Below, in pieces: positions 7,770-10,849 of a stretch of DNA of 10,849 nucleotides. The DNA is from Synechococcales cyanobacterium 340R_concoct_173_sub (GTDB taxonomy: Bacteria > Cyanobacteriota > Cyanobacteriia > Leptolyngbyales > Leptolyngbyaceae). The stretch lies in NCBI GenBank assembly GCA_025354065.1, contig JANXNM010000556.1:1-10849 (forward strand), read 5' to 3'. Under the pieces are notes generated by a model. It was given only the letters and a program-made list of their open reading frames with translations. It was not told the DNA's origin and ran no database searches. The position numbers and the translations under genes are program-made. Positions within the stretch are counted from its first letter, which is position 1. Each line of letters opens with the position of its first letter.

Positions 7770-7839
7770 CTGGATTAATTTTTTCTAAATTATTGAGTTC
7801 TAAATTATTGAGTTCTAAATTATCGCCCTAACTGGTTTG
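7748..7839. repeat. Perfect 13-bp inverted repeat spanning the convergent gene junction
   Basis: CAAACCAGTTAGG (7748-7760) is the exact reverse complement of CCTAACTGGTTTG (7827-7839). The arms enclose 66 nt. The left arm sits just after the kinase stop. The right arm encodes residues of the C-terminus (NQLG) of the convergent pentapeptide gene. Each gene therefore ends by reading the same 13-mer in its own sense. It may be a large bidirectional stem, or terminal repeats of a small insertion. Confidence 0.7.
7783..7823. repeat. Tandem 15-bp direct repeat, 2.7 copies
   Basis: The unit TTCTAAATTATTGAG occurs at 7783-7797 and 7798-7812 without mismatch. An 11-base partial third copy lies at 7813-7823. 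It sits inside the inverted repeat, and the stop codon of the minus-strand gene lies in the partial copy. Confidence 0.9.
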
Positions 7840-8986
7840 AAATCCCTACGCAACCACCGGGAACGGTCGATCGGGTTTTCTCTCCGCCCCATCTGCAAAT
7901 GTAGCAGCGTTGGTCTTCGGAGATGTCTTCGGCATTGGTGAAATCAGCATTTTCCACCACGGCTCCAGTATGTTCCCCAGTACGGTAATTGGGTGCTTCG
8001 GTACGGCTGCGAGGTGAGGCAGTCTCGGGGTTTCCGTAGTAGAGACGTGCGCCGTTTAGATCGGAATTGCTTAGGTTTGCGCCGACTAAAATCGATCGCG
8101 ATAGATTGGATTTGACCAATTCACAATTGCTTAGATTTACCCGAATTAGATTGGCCTCACTCAAATCGACCCAACGCAAATCACTATCTTCTAAACTCGA
8201 ACCCGCCAGCATTACGCCTAAATCAACGACCCGGGTGCCATTGTTTCGATCTTCCGCATACCCGCCCATCCCATCTAAAATCGGGCGTCCCAAGCGTTGA
8301 TCGCGTTTGAGGGGTGACAGTAGTTTTGCCCGTGAGAGAAACCGCAGAATCTTGGCTTTCCCGATCGCATCTACACTACTAAAAATTGCAGCTGTACGGC
8401 CTTCTGCGATCGCTCTCTCTTGAGGCCAGTCTTCGAGGAGTCCTTCATCATCCAATACTAAATCAGAAATACCTTGGAAATAAGTATCAATGGTTTGCTG
8501 TTGAGTAATTGTATTTTGTTGAATAGTTAAATCTTTTGAAATAACGTATTGTCGCCATGCCACATATACAGCTAATACTGCAATTAAAATTTGTCCCAAT
8601 GCACCAAATACTTCGCCCAATGCCCCGATCGCATCCCAATTTGCATCCGCCAACTGAAACGAAATCCATCGACTTGCCCCAAAGGATTGCAATAATCCCA
8701 CTAGCCCAAACCCTAACCCCAGTGAAGCCAATAATACCCCACCATCTTTCGGGGAAATGAGTTCGATTAGACTCGATTTGACCGAGGGATAAAAGATACG
8801 GCCTGACATGATGATGGCAATGAGAGAGCCGACGATCGTAACAAGGCGATTTCCCAGGAATACTCCGAGGAGCAAGATTGCGATCGACAGTAACAATACA
8901 ATCAACATAGTTTTGAGACTGGGCGCGTTCTCATCTAGGTCTGCTGCTGATGGGTCGAAGCTGGATTTGGAGGGGAGGGTATTCAT
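7820..8986 (-). CDS. Pentapeptide repeat-containing membrane protein with C-terminal Cys motif
   Basis: 388 residues. After a short acidic N-terminus there are hydrophobic helices at about 27-45, 47-63, 83-102 and 127-144. A cytoplasmic-looking helical region (150-250) contains QQ-rich sequence and IAEGRTAAIF and KILRFL segments. Pentapeptide repeats of the A(D/N)LXX type follow at about 252-315 (SSLEDSDLRWVDLSEANL, VGANLSNSDLNGARL), with a further copy at 343-353 (VENADFTNAE). The protein ends with a Cys/Gly-rich motif around 359-380 (QRCYICRWGG, VPGGC; Cys361, Cys364, Cys379). Pentapeptide repeats fold as a right-handed quadrilateral beta-helix and are very common in cyanobacteria; function here is unknown. 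It is convergent with the kinase gene and divergent from the permease. No clear Shine-Dalgarno sequence precedes the start. Confidence 0.88.
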   Translation of the reverse strand: MNTLPSKSSFDPSAADLDENAPSLKTMLIVLLLSIAILLLGVFLGNRLVTIVGSLIAIIMSGRIFYPSVKSSLIELISPKDGGVLLASLGLGFGLVGLLQSFGASRWISFQLADANWDAIGALGEVFGALGQILIAVLAVYVAWRQYVISKDLTIQQNTITQQQTIDTYFQGISDLVLDDEGLLEDWPQERAIAEGRTAAIFSSVDAIGKAKILRFLSRAKLLSPLKRDQRLGRPILDGMGGYAEDRNNGTRVVDLGVMLAGSSLEDSDLRWVDLSEANLIRVNLSNCELVKSNLSRSILVGANLSNSDLNGARLYYGNPETASPRSRTEAPNYRTGEHTGAVVENADFTNAEDISEDQRCYICRWGGEKTRSTVPGGCVGISNQLGR

Positions 8987-9087
8987 GGGATGACATGGCG
9001 CAAGACTAGGTTTATGGTACCTTAAGCCTCTGCAATGGACCTATACTTATTGCCATACTGAATCTGAGTATCGAGTTTTAAAATAAC
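8987..9087. promoter_or_regulatory. Divergent intergenic region, probable promoters for both flanking genes
   Basis: This 101-bp spacer separates the minus-strand pentapeptide gene from the plus-strand permease gene and should hold both promoters. TATACT at 9043-9048 is one base from a consensus -10 element for the permease gene, but no good -35 lies at the right distance. No purine-rich ribosome site precedes the permease ATG. For the minus strand nothing convincing can be assigned. Confidence 0.35.
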
Positions 9088-9867
9088 ATGGCAATTCTGC
9101 AACAATTTCAAGCTGAACTCGGACGCGCCTGGATTCAATTCAAACGCTATCCAGCAGAATCCATTGGTGGCATTTTTATTACGACGAGTATTTTTTATGG
9201 GTTGTTTTTGAGTGCGAAGTATATTGCGGGTCCGACGCTCCAGTTTGGCGATCGGTTAGATTCGGTGATTGTGGGTTATGTGTTGTGGTCGCTTGTGTTG
9301 TTTGTGGGGGCAAGTATTGTCGGGACATTGCAAGATGAGGCGCAAACGGGGACGCTGGAGCAGCTGTTTTTGTCGTCTATGGGGGCGCGTCGAGTTTTTC
9401 TGTTGCGGGCGATCGCAAGTCTATGTATTCAACTAATTCTAATTACGATCATTTTGACAATTATTATGGTGTTGACAGGACGCTATTTAACCTTTACGCC
9501 AGCGGTACTTCCAGCGTTAGCAGTCGTGTTACTTCCGGCCTATGGATTAGCATTTTTTATGGGTTCGATCGCATTGTTATTTAAGCGTGTTCAACAGTTT
9601 TTAGGGATTCTTCAGTTTGGCTATTTATTTTTACTCACAGCACCCACCGAAGAATGGACCGGAACAGGTAAGGTTGTTGGCTGGTTGTTGCCCATGAGTC
9701 CGGGGGCGGGGTTGTTACGATCGTTGATGGCCAAGAATTTACCTTGGGATTGGGGGCAGTTTTCCATCGCATTGTTGAATGGGTTAGGCTACTTTGCGAT
9801 CGGTTGGACGACATTTTATATTGCAGAACGAGAGACCAAACGACGAGGACGATTGGGGGGATATTAG
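9088..9867 (+). CDS. ABC-2 type transporter permease
   Basis: 259 residues with about six hydrophobic helices (about 25-43, 58-80, 106-130, 138-163, 170-185, 224-245) and a short cytoplasmic C-terminus rich in Lys and Arg. Between helices 2 and 3 is DEAQTGTLEQLFLS (83-96), the ABC-2 permease motif that includes the E-x-x-x-G-T-L-E-x-L signature near the coupling helix. Helices 5 and 6 are joined by a loop with LPMSPGAGLLRSLM. Such permeases dimerise with a separate ATPase to export lipids, polysaccharides or drugs. No ATP-binding subunit is adjacent, so the substrate cannot be guessed and the ATPase must be encoded elsewhere. The start ATG lacks a clear Shine-Dalgarno sequence. Confidence 0.88.
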   Translation: MAILQQFQAELGRAWIQFKRYPAESIGGIFITTSIFYGLFLSAKYIAGPTLQFGDRLDSVIVGYVLWSLVLFVGASIVGTLQDEAQTGTLEQLFLSSMGARRVFLLRAIASLCIQLILITIILTIIMVLTGRYLTFTPAVLPALAVVLLPAYGLAFFMGSIALLFKRVQQFLGILQFGYLFLLTAPTEEWTGTGKVVGWLLPMSPGAGLLRSLMAKNLPWDWGQFSIALLNGLGYFAIGWTTFYIAERETKRRGRLGGY

Positions 9868-9906
9868 AAATTTAACTGTGAGAATTATAATTTAAGATAT
9901 CAGACT

Positions 9907-9931
9907 TTGTTAACTTATCTTGAGATAACAA
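9907..9931. other. Short A/T-rich dyad between permease and small gene
   Basis: TTATCT (9915-9920) and AGATAA (9923-9928) form a perfect inverted repeat with a 2-nt centre; a flanking TTGTT/CAA pairing is possible with a bulge. It could be an operator-like protein-binding site. No T-run follows on the plus strand, so a terminator is unlikely. The spacer 9868-10011 otherwise shows only this and the hairpin at 9984. Confidence 0.3.
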
Positions 9932-9983
9932 CCGATCCTCACCTAATTTTGTAAAAATGAATACAGAAATTAGTTTCTAGGTT

Positions 9984-10010
9984 TTCCTCAACTTAACTGA
10001 GGAAGATTAT
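9984..10010 (+). terminator. Hairpin in the leader of the small gene (terminator or attenuator candidate)
   Basis: TTCCTCA (9984-9990) and TGAGGAA (9998-10004) form a perfect 7-bp stem with a 7-nt loop, followed by GATTATTTT. It lies 43 nt before the preferred start of the small gene. It could terminate permease transcripts or act as a 5'-leader structure for the small gene. The T-run is interrupted, so function is uncertain. Confidence 0.4.
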
Positions 10011-10036
10011 TTTGACGAGTTTGATGAATTTGAAAT

Positions 10037-10040
10037 GGAG
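10037..10040 (+). promoter_or_regulatory. Shine-Dalgarno GGAG deciding the start of the small gene
   Basis: GGAG is placed 7 nt before the ATG at 10048, a near-ideal arrangement. The upstream in-frame TTG (10012) and ATG (10024) have no comparable site. Confidence 0.55.
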
Positions 10041-10047
10041 AAAGCTG

Positions 10048-10287
10048 ATGTCTCTTCAAGCAGTTTTAGATTATGTTCCCGTATCGTCCCTAGAAAAGGC
10101 GATCGGTTGGACCCCGGTTTGTCATATCACTTATCATAGAGATACTTGGGTTAAGTTGGTCCAGCCTCCGAGTTTCTATGCCTTCGATGAAGCTAAGTTA
10201 ATCTGTCAGGATTCATCCACCACTTGGATCGTCTGGGTTCCGGATCACGGTGAAGTGACGTTAGATCGGAGTGATTTTTATTGTTAG
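10048..10287 (+). CDS. Small hypothetical protein, 79 residues
   Basis: I do not recognise this protein. From the preferred ATG it is 79 residues. It has a short helical-looking start (LQAVLDYVPVSSLEKAIGW), then alternating hydrophobic strands (CHITYHRDTWVKLVQPP, TTWIVWVPDHGEVTLD). It is rich in Trp (21, 34, 60, 63), with Cys25, Cys53 and Cys79. There is no signal peptide or membrane helix. The pattern suggests a small soluble alpha-plus-beta domain. Codon use and the HIP1-like GCGATCGG inside it look native to the genome. A good Shine-Dalgarno site and a stem-loop leader support a real gene. It stands alone between the ABC permease and the convergent aspS, so context gives no clue to function. 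Confidence 0.7.
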   Translation: MSLQAVLDYVPVSSLEKAIGWTPVCHITYHRDTWVKLVQPPSFYAFDEAKLICQDSSTTWIVWVPDHGEVTLDRSDFYC

Positions 10288-10393
10288 CCTCTGTTAATTT
10301 CAACCTCTAAGATATACCAAGGACCAAAGCTCACTATCACTGAAACAACAATGAGAGTAAGCCGGGTTTATTGGGCGATCGATTGGACCTCTG

Positions 10394-10849
10394 TTAGTCC
10401 TCCCTCACCTTCGGGCGATGAGTGGAAACAACGTGCAATTCTTTGAGTTGTTTGTCTTCAACACTAGAAGGGGCATTGGTCAGAACACAGCGGGCTTGCT
10501 GAGTTTTCGGGAAGGCGATCGCATCTCGAATGGAATCTTCACCCGCGAGTAACATCACCAAACGATCGAGACCAAAGGCAATTCCAGCATGGGGTGGTGT
10601 GCCATACTCAAAGGCTTCGAGTAAGAACCCAAATTTGCTCTGTGCTTCTTCATCCGAAAGACCGATCGTGGTAAACACTTTGGCTTGCAAATCAGGTTGA
10701 TAAATCCGCAAACTTCCACCCCCAATTTCATAACCATTCAATACAATGTCATAGGCTTGAGCGCGGGCAGTGGCTAGGTCGTGGGCATCTTCGGGGAATG
10801 GGGCCGTGAATGGATGGTGTAATGCTTCGAGGCGTTTTTCGTCAGTATT
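10394..10849 (-). CDS. aspS: Aspartyl-tRNA synthetase, C-terminal part (truncated by window edge)
   Basis: The frame is open to the window end; 151 C-terminal residues are visible. They begin [18 protein letters not shown] and continue through [38 protein letters not shown] and [13 protein letters not shown]. These are the class II synthetase catalytic-core signatures of bacterial AspRS. Motif 3 is GIAFGLDR with the ATP-binding arginine at visible residue 96. The protein ends [17 protein letters not shown]. It charges tRNA-Asp (or, in non-discriminating forms, tRNA-Asn as well) in the cytosol. The N-terminal anticodon-binding domain and motifs 1 and 2 lie outside the window. A TTG within the visible region is an internal leucine codon, not a start. 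Confidence 0.97.
   Translation of the reverse strand, partial: NTDEKRLEALHHPFTAPFPEDAHDLATARAQAYDIVLNGYEIGGGSLRIYQPDLQAKVFTTIGLSDEEAQSKFGFLLEAFEYGTPPHAGIAFGLDRLVMLLAGEDSIRDAIAFPKTQQARCVLTNAPSSVEDKQLKELHVVSTHRPKVRED

Noticed and set aside
7748..7839. Insertion sequence or CRISPR at the repeat-rich junction
   Set aside because: No transposase gene, and the 15-bp units are tandem without spacers, so this is neither an autonomous IS nor a CRISPR array.
10012..10047. TTG or ATG starts upstream of the small gene
   Set aside because: No ribosome site before either; the GGAG 7 nt before ATG 10048 is better placed.
10288..10396. CCTCTGTTA present at 10288 and 10388, exactly 100 bp apart
   Set aside because: A single 9-mer match with unrelated flanks; could easily be chance and the second copy overlaps the aspS stop. 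The 10288-10393 spacer shows no convincing terminator or promoter.

Overview
The window reads as chromosome from a cyanobacterium. The octamer GCGATCGC (HIP1) occurs six times and the CGATCG core is scattered throughout. Several proteins are of kinds typical of cyanobacteria: an Uma2-family nuclease-like protein, a Slr1438-type aldose epimerase, an EGY-type site-2 protease and a membrane pentapeptide-repeat protein. I cannot name the genus. No rRNA, tRNA, CRISPR array, integrase or transposase is visible.

Layout, left to right. 1-540 (+) is the 3' part of an Uma2/DUF820 gene. 703-2808 (+) encodes a membrane-anchored CapA-family protein with an extra N-terminal domain and a long disordered tail. 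2883-3776 (+) encodes an aldose-1-epimerase-like enzyme. 3777-3938 is intergenic and carries a G/C-rich hairpin fragment of dispersed-repeat type. 3939-5444 (+) encodes an intramembrane metalloprotease. 5565-7286 and 7289-7744 (+) form a tight two-gene signalling operon: a REC-GAF-PP2C (RsbU-like) phosphatase and an RsbW/SpoIIAB-like HATPase. 7745-7839 is a convergent junction with a perfect 13-bp inverted repeat around 15-bp tandem repeats. 7820-8986 (-) encodes the pentapeptide membrane protein. After a 101-bp divergent spacer, 9088-9867 (+) encodes an ABC-2 permease without its ATPase. 10048-10287 (+) encodes an unrecognised 79-residue protein behind two hairpins. 10394-10849 (-) is the 3' end of aspS, running off the window.

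The clearest functional unit is the phosphatase/kinase pair. By family precedent these two would set the phosphorylation state of a STAS-domain anti-sigma-antagonist, with the REC domain as input, but no STAS protein or sigma factor lies in the window. The other genes look like independent housekeeping or accessory cyanobacterial genes.

I see no convincing wholly new system. The items most worth a second look are the convergent junction at 7748-7839, the small gene at 10048, and the architecture of the CapA-family and pentapeptide proteins.
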